Shown here: in pieces, positions 44,781 through 54,600 of the stretch
Layout: each line of letters starts with the position of its first letter
How positions within the stretch are numbered: position 1 is the stretch's first letter
From: Erpobdella octoculata
Taxonomy: Eukaryota; Annelida; Clitellata; Hirudinida; Erpobdellidae
DNA: 64,000 nucleotides
Direction of reading: 5' to 3'
Assembly (NCBI GenBank): GCA_963978895.1
Contig: OZ022242.1
Location: 1,991,598 to 2,055,597, forward strand
The notes under the pieces: model-generated
What the model was told of the DNA's origin: nothing
What the model saw: only the letters and a program-made list of their open reading frames with translations
Database searches by the model: none
Program-made: the position numbers and the translations under genes

Positions 44781-45383
44781 ATTCTCACAAAGGGATGATT
44801 AACTTACGTCACGATTATGGCGTACAATTTAACTCGCATTTCATTTACCTCAATTGGCCTTAGATTAGAACACCAATGCTGGCGACACCTGTGAATTTTT
44901 TGAAAACCCTGTTTTAAACAAGTAGAAGTATTTATAGTGTGATGCTCATTGACTTATATGTACCGCGAGATTTCGTAAAATTAAACTGTTTTCATTCTAC
45001 ATAAAATATAAGAATTTATATATATGTTCAAAAAACATAGTCATACGTCATTGTTACGGTTGGTTCTGTCAGTTCTTTGACTTCTTCCGCCGGGTCAAAA
45101 CAATGAAATTTGCACAGAACAATTATTGTGGTTAAGCAAGAGTCTAATACAAACACTCATTCACAAAACCTGAATTCACCACAATCATTATTTTATTATC
45201 AAACCTGTTGTAAGATAAGTTGAAGTATTCCGCGTAATATCGTAAAACTAAATTGAGTTATCTACTTTCGTTTTGCCAAAATTATAAGATTTGAATAATG
45301 AAAAGAGTTAAAACTAGTTCAGAAAGCTTCAAAGGATTTCAAATAAGGAATGTCAAAACAATGCGTTTATGTTTTTTGAAAAA

Positions 45384-45441
45384 CACCATGGCCAGATGAC
45401 CCGATTCTACATTTAGGTTTTTAATTACAATGCAATGTCAG
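45384..45441 (+). promoter_or_regulatory. U4 copy 1 promoter block, displaced by a SINE
   Basis: CACCATGGCCAGATGACCCG then ATTCTACATTTAGG, the PSE-like block seen at -56 in copies 2 and 3. Here it is 250 nt from the gene start because a SINE lies between; without it the spacing is exactly 56 nt. Function as proximal sequence element is inferred from position and conservation. Confidence 0.75.
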
Positions 45442-45623
45442 CAACTCCGCCTCGCTTATTGCGAGCCAGTCCCAAGCCTGGAGAAAGGAGGAGGGAAAAG
45501 TAAAAAAGATCAAATTCTGATCCACGACAGGAAGTACTTAAGTGCTTCCTACATACAGCCATTAGAGTCTTAAAACACCTGGTGTAAAGGACTATAAACT
45601 ATTATAAAAAAAAAAAAAAAAAA
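45442..45623 (+). mobile_element. SINE inserted at the U4 copy 1 start site, 12-bp TSD
   Basis: Starts CAACTCCGCCTCGCTTATTG and ends CTATAAACTATTAT plus a run of about 19 A. The direct repeat ATGCAATGTCAG lies at 45430-45441 and 45624-45635. Same family as 24727-24892. The last two bases of the duplication are the first two of U4, so the insertion point is between U4 +2 and +3 and the duplication rebuilt the gene's 5' end. Confidence 0.93.
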
Positions 45624-45633
45624 ATGCAATGTC

Positions 45634-45780
45634 AGCTTTGCGCAGTGGCGGTACCATAGCCAGTGAGGTTTATCCGAGGCGTGGTTATTGCTAGTTGAAA
45701 ACTAAACCCAATATCCCGCAGTGTCTTCCTGAAATATGGGAGGCGTCTGCAATCTTTGGAGGCCCTTACGGGGGCAGTTC
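45634..45780 (+). ncRNA. U4: U4 spliceosomal snRNA, copy 1
   Basis: 147 nt starting AGCTTTGCGCAGTGG, the canonical U4 5' end (U6-pairing stem II). It contains the 5' stem-loop k-turn (CCAGTGAGGTTTATCCGAGG) and the stem I pairing region TTGCTAGTTGAAAACT. A central hairpin (CTTCC..GGAGG), the Sm-like site AATCTTTGG (45751-45759) and a terminal hairpin (CCC TTAC GGG) follow. The body looks functional, but its PSE is displaced by a SINE, so expression is doubtful. Confidence 0.96.
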
Positions 45781-46699
45781 TAAATTAAAAATAATAAACC
45801 ATATTGGAATTTGGAATATCTACCATATTTAAGCGATTTTTGCTTTTGCATTAAAAAGTTTTGACGTTTCAAATAACAAGTGAAAGTTAATTTAAAAAAT
45901 TGAAAACACTTGTGTGACAGTTATACAATTTCATAGCGACATTGTATTGTGAAAATATTACTCCGGTAAATAACAAACAAAAGATGTTTATAATTGCTAT
46001 GACGATAACAATTTTTGTCGTCATTCATTCTCATAAACAGATGCTTAACTTACGTCACTTCATCAAATACTGTTAGTATACGACAAGGATTAACTCGCAT
46101 TTCATTTACATCAATATTGGCCTCAAAACACCAATATTGGCGACACATGAATTTTTTGAAAACCCTGTTATAAACAAGTAGAAGTATTTATCTCTTTGTG
46201 TGATGCTCACTGACTTAAATTTACCGAGAGATTTTGTAAAATTAAACTAAATAGTCTGATTTTCAATTTTTTTTTTTATAAATTATAAGATTGTATAGAT
46301 ATGTTAAAAAACATGACTATAGGTACGTCATGGTTATAGTTGGTTCTCTTAGTTCTTTTATTTCTTCCGCAGGTCAATAACAATGGCATTTGCGCTAAAT
46401 AATTATTGAGGTTAAGCAAATAGTCTAATGCAAGCGCTCATTTACAAAACCTAAGTTCTCCAAAACCATTATTTCATTATCAACGTATGTCACTTCCTAA
46501 AACACTGTTGGTAAGATAGTAACAATTCAACTTTTTATCTAAGTCGCACAGTTTTTCGCGACACCTATAAATTTTTTGAAAACCCTGTTGTAAGATTAAT
46601 AGAAGAATTTATCTGTTCACTGACTTAAATTGTTTCCGTGATTTAGTTAAATTAAATTGTTTACTTTTATTCTGCCGAAATTATAAGATTTGAATTATT

Positions 46700-46960
46700 A
46701 AAATAAGTATAGGAAAAAACGAGTTTTTCAATACAAACTTTGATTTCAAATACACTCGATTTATAAATACGAAAGATGTTCAAATTGAGTTGTTTTTTTA
46801 ATTGAATTATGTATTGTCACCCAATATAAAGCTATGCTGAAAGTTTCAGCTTCCTAGCTAGTCAAAAAGCTGCTTAAATTTTACTTGCAAGATTTGTGTA
46901 CAAAGAAAGCCACACACACAAACAGAGATGGTAGCCTAAATAAAAGTTTGTAAAAAAGTT
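46700..46960 (+). mobile_element. Interspersed repeat family B, copy 2, inside the U4 array
   Basis: Starts TATAGGAAAAAACGAGTTTT and ends AAATAAAAGTTTGTAAAAA. The paralogous unit near 45290-45310 goes directly from AAGATTTGAATAATGAAAA to GAGTTAAAACTAGTTCAG, giving an empty-site comparison that delimits the insertion to within a few bases. Confidence 0.88.
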
Positions 46961-47040
46961 AAAACCAGTTCAGAAAGCTTCAGAGGATTTCGTATAAGGA
47001 ATGTCAAAAGTCAAAACTGCGTGAATGTTTTTTTGAAAAA

Positions 47041-47096
47041 CACCATGGAAATATGGCCCGATTCTACATTTAGGTTTTTAATTACATTGAAAGGTC
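47041..47096 (+). promoter_or_regulatory. U4 copy 2 proximal promoter
   Basis: CACCATGGAAATATGGCCCG then ATTCTACATTTAGG, followed by a TTTTTAATTACA linker. CACCATGG starts exactly 56 nt before U4. Conserved in all copies and the best candidate for the snRNA PSE. Confidence 0.75.
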
Positions 47097-47243
47097 AGCT
47101 TTGCGCAGTGGCGGTACCATAGCCAGTGAGGTTTATCCGAGGCGTGGTTATTGCTAGTTGAAAACTAAACCCAATATCCCGCAGTGTCTTCCTGAAATAT
47201 GGGAGATATCTGCAATCTTTGGAGGTCCTTACGGGGGCAGTTC
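47097..47243 (+). ncRNA. U4: U4 spliceosomal snRNA, copy 2
   Basis: 147 nt, identical to copy 1 except in the central hairpin 3' side (GGAGATATC instead of GGAGGCGTC) and GGTCC for GGCCC before the terminal loop. Normal promoter spacing, so the likeliest active copy together with copy 3. Downstream TTCTAAATTAAAAGATAATA is shared with the other copies. Confidence 0.97.
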
Positions 47244-47523
47244 TAAATTAAAAGATAATAAACCATTGAAAAACTCAAGGTGGGAGTTACTGCAAGGGCC
47301 TATTCTTCGCGGCCCGACCAGCCCGTTTCATTAGCCAACAATTTTGTGTCTAAAATGACACGGGCTGTTTTTACAGACCTAAAATCCATATATTTTTTAG
47401 CAACACCGTTGTTGGCGACACCTATGTATTTCTTGAAAACCTTGTTGTAAGACGAGTAGAAGTATTTATTTGTCCATGCAATGTTAAAACAATAGCATGA
47501 CAATAGTTTAATGTTTTTAAAAA

Positions 47524-47579
47524 CACCATGGAATGATGATCCATTTCTACATTTAGGTTTTTAATTACATTGAAATATT
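47524..47579 (+). promoter_or_regulatory. U4 copy 3 proximal promoter
   Basis: CACCATGGAATGATGATCCA then TTTCTACATTTAGG and TTTTTAATTACA; CACCATGG is 56 nt before the gene start. Confidence 0.73.
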
Positions 47580-47726
47580 AGCTTTGCGCAGTGGCGGTAC
47601 CATAGCCAGTGAGGTTTATCCGAGGCGTGGTTATTGCTAGTTGAAAACTAAACCCAATATCCCGCAGTGTCTTCCTGAAATATGGGAGATATCTGCAATC
47701 TTTGGAGGCCCTTACGGGGTCAGTTC
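47580..47726 (+). ncRNA. U4: U4 spliceosomal snRNA, copy 3
   Basis: 147 nt, same body as copy 2 in the central hairpin (GGAGATATC). Terminal hairpin CCCTTACGGGGTC. Same AATCTTTGG Sm-like site. Normal promoter spacing. Confidence 0.97.
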
Positions 47727-47811
47727 TAAATTAAAAAATAATGAATTTATGCTACTTGTTTGCGATTTGATTGGAATATCAACCTTATTTAACAGACTTT
47801 GAACATGGGTT

Positions 47812-47846
47812 CAACTGCAATATTTGGAGGTTCCAACGGGGCAAAT
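47812..47846 (+). pseudogene. U4 3'-end fragment
   Basis: ACTGCAATATTTGGAGGTTC then CAACGGGGCAAAT matches the Sm site and terminal hairpin of U4 (CTGCAATCTTTGGAGGCCCT then TACGGGGGCAG) without the rest of the gene. A truncated relic is the simplest reading. Confidence 0.6.
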
Positions 47847-47849
47847 AAA

Positions 47850-48569
47850 AACTTAACAAATATGTACAAAAAAACAAACTTTTTAGAAACACACTTTTAT
47901 ATTTTTAAATTATGCAAGTTTATATAATAGTTTTACCATTGTTTATAGTATTAATTTGGTCAACAATTGTATCATAATCATGATTACCTAAAACTTCATT
48001 TAGTTGACGCAAGCGCATTCTAGTGAATAATTTTAAATGCATTACAGAATAAATATTGAAATTATTTGAAATAATGATTAAATAGCTTCGGAAACTATTG
48101 AATATTGTTTTGGTGGGTCTCTAAAGTCTATTTTGAAAGTTTCAAAATTCTAACTTGTCTAAAAGTTGGTGAAAAATCAATTCAAAAAAAATGACCACAG
48201 ACAGCGAGACAGAGAAGTCAAGTTAAGTAAAAATGTGTAAAAAGGCTAAAATGTTTATTCCATATTGATACAAACATTTCTTAAATTTGCAATCCTTACA
48301 TATTAAATATTTAGAAGACTGTGGTCAATGTTTTCATATTTTATAGACTTACTATCATCAAAAAATATTTTGCAAAACATTTTTATTCGTCGAATTACAA
48401 AATCATAAAGAATTAAAGAAATGAGGTTTTTACGATTCTCTTGTTTACGCTGATTTAAAAAATAAAATTACTTTTCAGATTTGAACATTTGTACATTTTT
48501 ATGCCTGGTATCCGACAGGCTTTGATATTAATGGAGCAATAACACCTAAATAGATTGCTTTATATCACT
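47850..48569. other. Spacer between U4 array and tRNA gene
   Basis: AT-rich. The piece 48105-48245 (CTAAAGTCTATTTTGAAAGT ... GACCACAGACAGCGAGACAG) looks like a diverged relative of repeat families B/C. No gene seen. Confidence 0.5.
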
Positions 48570-48649
48570 GGTAGCGTGGCCGAGTGGTCTAAGGCGCTGG
48601 TTTTAGGCACCAGTCTGTTAAGGCGTGGGTTCGAATCCCACCGCTGCCA
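48570..48649 (+). tRNA. tRNA-Leu (anticodon UAG)
   Basis: Acceptor stem GGTAGCG / CGCTGCC pairs except for ordinary G-U, with discriminator A at 48649. A box TGGCCGAGTGG and B box GGTTCGAATCC are perfect. Anticodon stem CTGGT / ACCAG encloses TTTAGGC, anticodon TAG. A long variable arm follows, as in class II tRNAs. No intron. A TTTT terminator follows at 48650-48653. Confidence 0.97.
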
Positions 48650-48774
48650 TTTTATGCTTTCTTAAGAATCTTATCAACTGGCGAGAATTTACTTAGTTTT
48701 TTTAATCATCTATTTTTAGAAACATTTGTATGTTTCTAAAATAGATGATTTAACTAAAATGTTACAGAATCACA

Positions 48775-49022
48775 AACAAGTAAAGGAAAAGCGAGTTTTT
48801 CAACACAAACTTGATTTCAAATATACTCGACTAAGAAATACGAAAGATGTTCAGATTAAGTTTTTTTAATTGAATCATGTATTGTCATCCAATATAAAGC
48901 TATGCTGAAAGTTTCAGCTTCCTAGCTAGTCAAAAAATTGGTTAAACTTTAATTGCAAGATTTGCGTACAGAGAAAGACACAATCAGAAATTGTAAACCT
49001 AAATAAAAGTTCGTAAAAACAG
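48775..49022 (+). mobile_element. Interspersed repeat family B, copy 3
   Basis: AAGTAAAGGAAAAGCGAGTT at the start, ATTGTCATCCAATATAAAGC and AGTTTCAGCTTCCTAGCTAG inside, AAATAAAAGTTCGTAAAAAC at the end. It is in the same orientation as copy 2, 2 kb away. Confidence 0.8.
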
Positions 49023-49164
49023 GTTTGTTCAGAACTCTAAATATTTCATTTATATCCAAAATACAATTCTATTTTGTAGTTGTTTCTTAAGGAGCACTTT
49101 TTTTTTAAATTAAAAAGTCAAATTGAAATTATTTTTTGATAAAAAAGAGAGGCTAACCACTTAA

Positions 49165-49378
49165 CTGAAACCGAACCTATTGAGGTCGCCTCTGATCTGC
49201 TTCGAGCTACCAAGCTATCGGCTCTTCTAGTCCTTCTCGACCTGTTCGCGGCCTTCGAAATGTTGACCACAACATCGTCAACATCCTGATACACCAATCA
49301 TTACAACGTGGCTTGTACGACCTCGTCACCGATTGGGTTCAGTCATACCTAACAAATCAACTGTTTTACGTCAGATAA
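49165..49378 (+). mobile_element. Non-LTR retrotransposon reverse-transcriptase fragment
   Basis: Translates as ATKLSALLVLLDLFAAFE, then after a one-base frameshift VDHNIVNILIHQSLQRGLYD and LVTDWVQSYLTNQ, the palm region around the LLVLLDLSAAFDTVDH block of CR1/Jockey/RTE-like elements. Truncated at both ends and frameshifted. Confidence 0.85.
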
Positions 49379-49534
49379 GATTAGGCGACTCATCAAATGA
49401 AAATGACCTCGCGGTAGCAATTAAACTTGCTTCATCAGAAATAATGTTTTGTAGATTAATCTTTTTTTCAATTTCTTAAAAACAGCATCAACAGTCAGTA
49501 GCTCCGAAGCTCTCTTGATTGTGGGCCAATCAGG

Positions 49535-50345
49535 CACGTACATTGGGGGGGGGGGTGGTGGGCAGCAACGGGAGATGGGGGGATGAATCCCCCCACCAGA
49601 TTACGAAAAAATATTTTTATTTGTTATCAAAAATTTTTCTTTTTAAAAAAAGCCCCTCAGCTTCGTCGCTCCACAAGATTGTTTACATACACCAGTGAGG
49701 TGCAATTAATATCCAATTACTATTCCTAAGGGATACACGCACATATATTTTATTTAAAATTTTTATCTTATTTTGTATATTTTATATATTTTCTGTCAAT
49801 TCCATTTTATATACAAGGTGGCTCCTAAATTTATTTTGAAAAATATGATTCCAATACAAGCTCAAGCTGTCTCAAACGCTTTCCATCTTTAACTTAACCA
49901 CTGATGTCTACAAATCTGCTTTATGGTAATATTATTAATTTTGTTATAATTTTTGTGCAAACTGCAGTCTTGTAAAAAAGCAGTTTTGTTATAATTTTAA
50001 TATTGTATTTTTTCCAATTAGAACCTTTTTTCTAAAGAAACAATATATATTTAAAAAAATGAATGAAATCTTTGGTGATAAAATGTGATCGTTACACCCT
50101 CCCCACAGGATCGGTATGTTAGATCATTCCCCCCACCGGAAAACCCTAGATCCGTCGTTGGTGGTGGGCAGGGCCCTTCCTTGATTTTTCAAAATTTAAC
50201 ATTTTTCGCATAGAGTTTACAATATATGTTTCTAATTTTAACGAGAACGGCAGAGCAAGCGGGAACGGAAGAGCGACCGGGAGCGGAAGAGCGACTAGCT
50301 GTGCGACACAGCAACGCGTGCCCGGGTCCGGTACAGCTATAGTAA
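49535..50345. other. Degraded mobile DNA and composite-repeat piece
   Basis: GTACATTGGGGGGGGGGGTG near 49538 and CCTAGATCCGTCGTTGGTGG near 50145-50165 look like the two ends of an old element. 50225-50340 carries AGAACGGCAGAGCAAGCGGG and a GCGTGCCCGGGTCCGG end related to the composite repeat at 1690-3745. Confidence 0.45.
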
Positions 50346-51691
50346 GTACATAAAAACAAGCATTTTCAAACTTCTTTTCTTAGTAAATAAAGAGAGAATC
50401 AATCAATCAACCAACTAACCAAAATAAACTGATGTAGCGCATTTTCATAAATTCAAAGGCGCGCAGCCTATGGTAATAATTTCGAATTAAATAATCAAAG
50501 ATCTTTCAGAAAAAAACCAAAACAAAGGAAAACCGCTTTCAAAACCAACAGTAGAGAATCAGAATATTTGAAACTTTGGAATGAAAATCTGAATAAATTT
50601 CTGCAAATCTTTTTTTAAACTGTTTTAAGTTTTATTTTACTTTTTGTTTTTTTTTAATAGTTTGAACCTTGAACGTACATGTTATATCTACCCAAAGAAC
50701 CATTATCATTTTTATAGCATTTAAATTGTCAATGTTGTGAGCGTTGTTAGAGATATAGACAAATATAATAATAAAAAGTGTAATAACAGTTACACAGTCG
50801 CCAACCGTTTACGTTTGTTGAACTATTAAACTTTTTAGTAATATTAATATTGGCTAGAAATAAAATTTTGAGATGTTTCAGAAGTAGGTAATTATTTGTT
50901 TTAATGATTATTGGTTGTTGAAAATCTTGTTTGTACTCTGGAAATAAGTGACTTTTTTCAGCTCGAGCGAGGGAAGCAAGGATGAATACTTTAGGTAACC
51001 TTTTTCTTTTCATATATGTTTTACATTTTCTGTGTAGTTTAGTGATTAAGTGGCTCAAACAACATTTGTTTTTATTAATTTTTATTTATAGAATTGGTTA
51101 GCAAATCTGTTTAGTAAAGTTTAGTTAGATTGGTTAATTAGATTAAGATGATAAGATTCATTTTTCTTATTGTAACAAATGGTAAGTAATTTAAATATGC
51201 ACAACAAAAAGCAAGCCATAAAATCGTAAATGTTGTAGTATTCCAAATATAAATATGGACTGACACACTCTTAATGGGTTTTTAATTCAACCATACTTAA
51301 CTCTCTTAATGAAATTGAAATACAATAAATAAGTAAGAGTGTTTAATAAGTGGGCAGAGTTTAAATTTGTAGATAGAGCTTGGGGCACTTTGTTTACATT
51401 CCTATATGATCTAAAATTTTGTGATTATACCTACACAAAATTTAATTGTAGCCATGAGATAGAAAACAGTGGTTTGACTGTTTGAAAAGAAATAAGTATT
51501 ACAAGGATTACATGTGAATTGCTATTATCATTGATGATATGTTTTTTTCACTTTTGCACGTTGTGTAGCACTAAACTCAATTCAAATTCTTAAAAAAACG
51601 ATTCTAAAATTTTTCAAAAAATGTTATATTTACACGTGCTTTTATTATCTGAAATGAATAATTGAAAACTTTTTTTTTGTTGAATCACCAG
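50346..51691. other. Region expected to hold the first exon of the PRMT gene
   Basis: AT-rich. The missing exon should end two bases into a codon, before AAGTTATGCTGAC at 51692. I scanned for a Met-containing exon with such a donor and found no convincing candidate. Confidence 0.4.
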
Positions 51692-54600
51692 AAGTTATGC
51701 TGACATGTCCATCCATCTGGAGATGATACACGATGACGTACGCACAAAAACATACAGGTCGTTTTTTCTTTTTGTTTCTATCAGAAATTATAATTAGTTT
51801 CAAAATTAATTTTAGTTTCAGTTTCGTTTTGAATCCGGAATTATTATTACAGTTTCAGTTTTGAATTTTTAACAATTATAGTTTTAGTTTCGATTTCGAT
51901 TAATAGTTAAAACTTGATAGGAGCTTATTCATGATTTTGTCTCTTTGATTCAATTTTTTAAATTCATTAAATACCTAGAAGCATTTAAACTTGTGAAATT
52001 TCCATGAAAACGGACCTCGGTTTGTTATCCGTTATCAACTCAATGTGTTTTATATGACAAAATTTACCATCGCTGCGTCGTTTCCCGGCTTGGCACATTG
52101 GTAAGCACACCCGCCCGTCGTGCAACAGATCTTTGTTCAAATCCCGGCTCTGCAATTTCAAATATGCTTGGAAAATGTTGATGATCAGTTTGGTTTAGTA
52201 TAATATATAATAAAAATATAATATTATGTATTATTGAAACTTTTTAACTTTGTAATTAAGAAACATTTTGTCCAGGGAAACAGGGTCTGCCAAGTACATA
52301 ATATTCTGCTAATACATATTATTATCGTTCTTCTGGCTGTATTATTTAGTTATAATCAAAAATAAAACATTTTAATAGAAGATAATAATACTACAAAAGG
52401 ATGATTTTGTTTAAATAATTAAACAAAGTTATGCATTAATATTAATATGAATTCATTTTTTTTTACAGGTATGCTATCTTGAAAAACTACAGGCATTTCT
52501 ACAAGAAGGTTATTTTGGACGTTGGTGCTGGAACAGGTGACTCTTCAATTCAATTCAGCTGTTTTATAGAATTATTTTATTCATTTATTATGTTGGAGTA
52601 CGGTCGGCTTTTGATCTAGTGGAAAAATCGAATTTAGCAACACGATTTTGTTATTTTTTTTTCAATTTGTCAGCACAAATCTGCAATATATTCTTGAGCC
52701 ATTAAATTAAACTGAAAAACATCAAGGTGAAATGGGTATCAAACTTTATACCAACCTCACACTTTAAAAACATGAATATATAAATATTTACATTTATAAA
52801 TTGAAAAAAATGTCGTTTTAAAAGACGGATTTGTACTAAATTTAAATGAAAAGCTTCAAAATCATAAAATATGAAAACTTGTGAAATAATCTTGTTTAGT
52901 TTTTTTTTTATTATTATTAATCAATATTTATCAGAAGTTTAGTGTAAGTTTATTTAATATAATAATTATTTATATGATTTTAATTTAAAATTTTTATATT
53001 AAACAGGAATTCTAAGCATGTTCTGCGTCCAGGCTGGTGCCAAAACAGGTTCTTGACATGTCTTCAACCAATTATTTTTATATAATTTGCTTTTCTCTCA
53101 ACTGAAGATAACTTCAACTTTAATCACGTCGTGGCTCAATTGGTTGAACGTGTCCAACTAACCCCAACATTAAATCTCGAGGACAAGATGTCATTGGACA
53201 GAATTTCATAGATAAAATGTCGTGAGAACAAAATGTCACGATGGCAAAATGTCAATCAATATCTAAAGAACTGATTAATAGAAACTAAACTAGATAACAG
53301 TTGTGCTGTTCTGGTATTAAGAACAAACATATTATTAACAAGAAATTGCCACATGTTGCTAGCCTTGAATAATTTTGCAGCCACAGCATTTAGTTAAATG
53401 ATCTTTTTGTGATATTTTGTCCAATGACGTTTTATTCTCTCATGACACTTGGTCCTAGTACCTTTGAGAATTAGCTTGATCTCAATAAATACAGTTTACC
53501 TAGTTAAAAGAAAGTTTATCTATATTTTGATGCCATTATGGCATTTGAGGATTTAAAAAAAATATTATTGATAAATCCGATCATAGGTTGATGCGTTATA
53601 TTATAAAAAACATTAATTCTATTATTTATACTATTATTTAAGTAATAGTAAGAATTAATAAGCTGACTAACTATATTATTTTGATTATTATTATTATTAT
53701 CATTATTAATTGGCATTTAACAGTTTATGCAGTCGAAGCAAGCGACATGGCTTTGGAGGCTGAGCGGGTGATCAAGGACAACAAGATGGAGGACAAGATC
53801 AAGGTCATTCGAGGACGGATCGAGGTGAAAAGTGCATTTCAGTTTCGATAGTAATCCGGAAGTTTATTAAATTAGATAAAAATTTCTCCATTTAAAAAAT
53901 TAAATATTAACGTGATTTTCTAGTAATTAAATAAAGACTAATAAATATGAGTTGCATAGTTTTGTTATTTAATTCTCCAAATTTTTTTAAAATCTGACAT
54001 GTTAGGATGTCGAACTGCCAGAAAAAGTGGATGTCATTGTCAGCGAGTGGATGGTAAGTCGCTTGTGTGGTTTAATGATATTCACGATTTAATGTTATGC
54101 ATGGCTTAATGATATTCGCGATTTAATGTTATGCATGGCTTAATGATATTCGCGATTTAATGTTATGCATGGCTTAATGATATTCACGATTTAATGTTAT
54201 GCATGGCTTAATGATATTCGCGATTTAATGTTATGCATGGCTTAATGATATTCACGATTTAATGTTATGCATGGCTTAATGATATTCGCGATTTAATGTT
54301 ATGCATGGCTTAATGATATTCACGATTTAATGTTATGCATGGCTTAATGATATTCACGATTTAATGTTATGCATGGCTTAATGATATTCGCGATTTAATG
54401 TTATGCATGGCTTAATGATATTCATAGCTTAATGATATGCATCCTTTAATGATATGCACCGTTTACTGATATGCGAATCATTATACACATTTGAAATATA
54501 ATTTTTATTAAAATATTAGCCTAAAAATTAAATTTTGCATATATTGTTAAATTTTCAAAGGGCTACTTTTTGTTTTACGAAAGCATGCTTCCTTCTGTCA

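Larger units (their letters stand above)
43200..47780 (+). repeat. Tandemly duplicated U4 snRNA locus
   Basis: Long homologous blocks recur along this stretch: GGCGACACCTATGAATTTCT then GAAAACC.TG.TGTAAGATAAG (about 43350, 44880, 46140, 46555, 47412); CATTATTTCATTGTCAGCGT / TTACTTCCTAAAACACTGTT (43208, 46470); GTTCAGAAAGCTTCAAAGGA then AATGTCAAAACAATGCG (44065, 45318, 46973). Each full unit ends in a U4 promoter and U4 gene. The pattern indicates several rounds of unequal duplication followed by insertions. Units are 1-2 kb and not equal in length. Confidence 0.85.

Noticed and set aside
48570..48649. tRNA-derived SINE instead of a tRNA gene
   Set aside because: All stems pair, both Pol III boxes are perfect, the class II arm is intact and a TTTT terminator follows, so a genuine tRNA-Leu is the better call.
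51149..51183. MIRFIFLIVTNG followed by GTAAGT as the first PRMT exon
   Set aside because: The splice phase does not fit the exon at 51692 and the sequence does not resemble a PRMT N-terminus.
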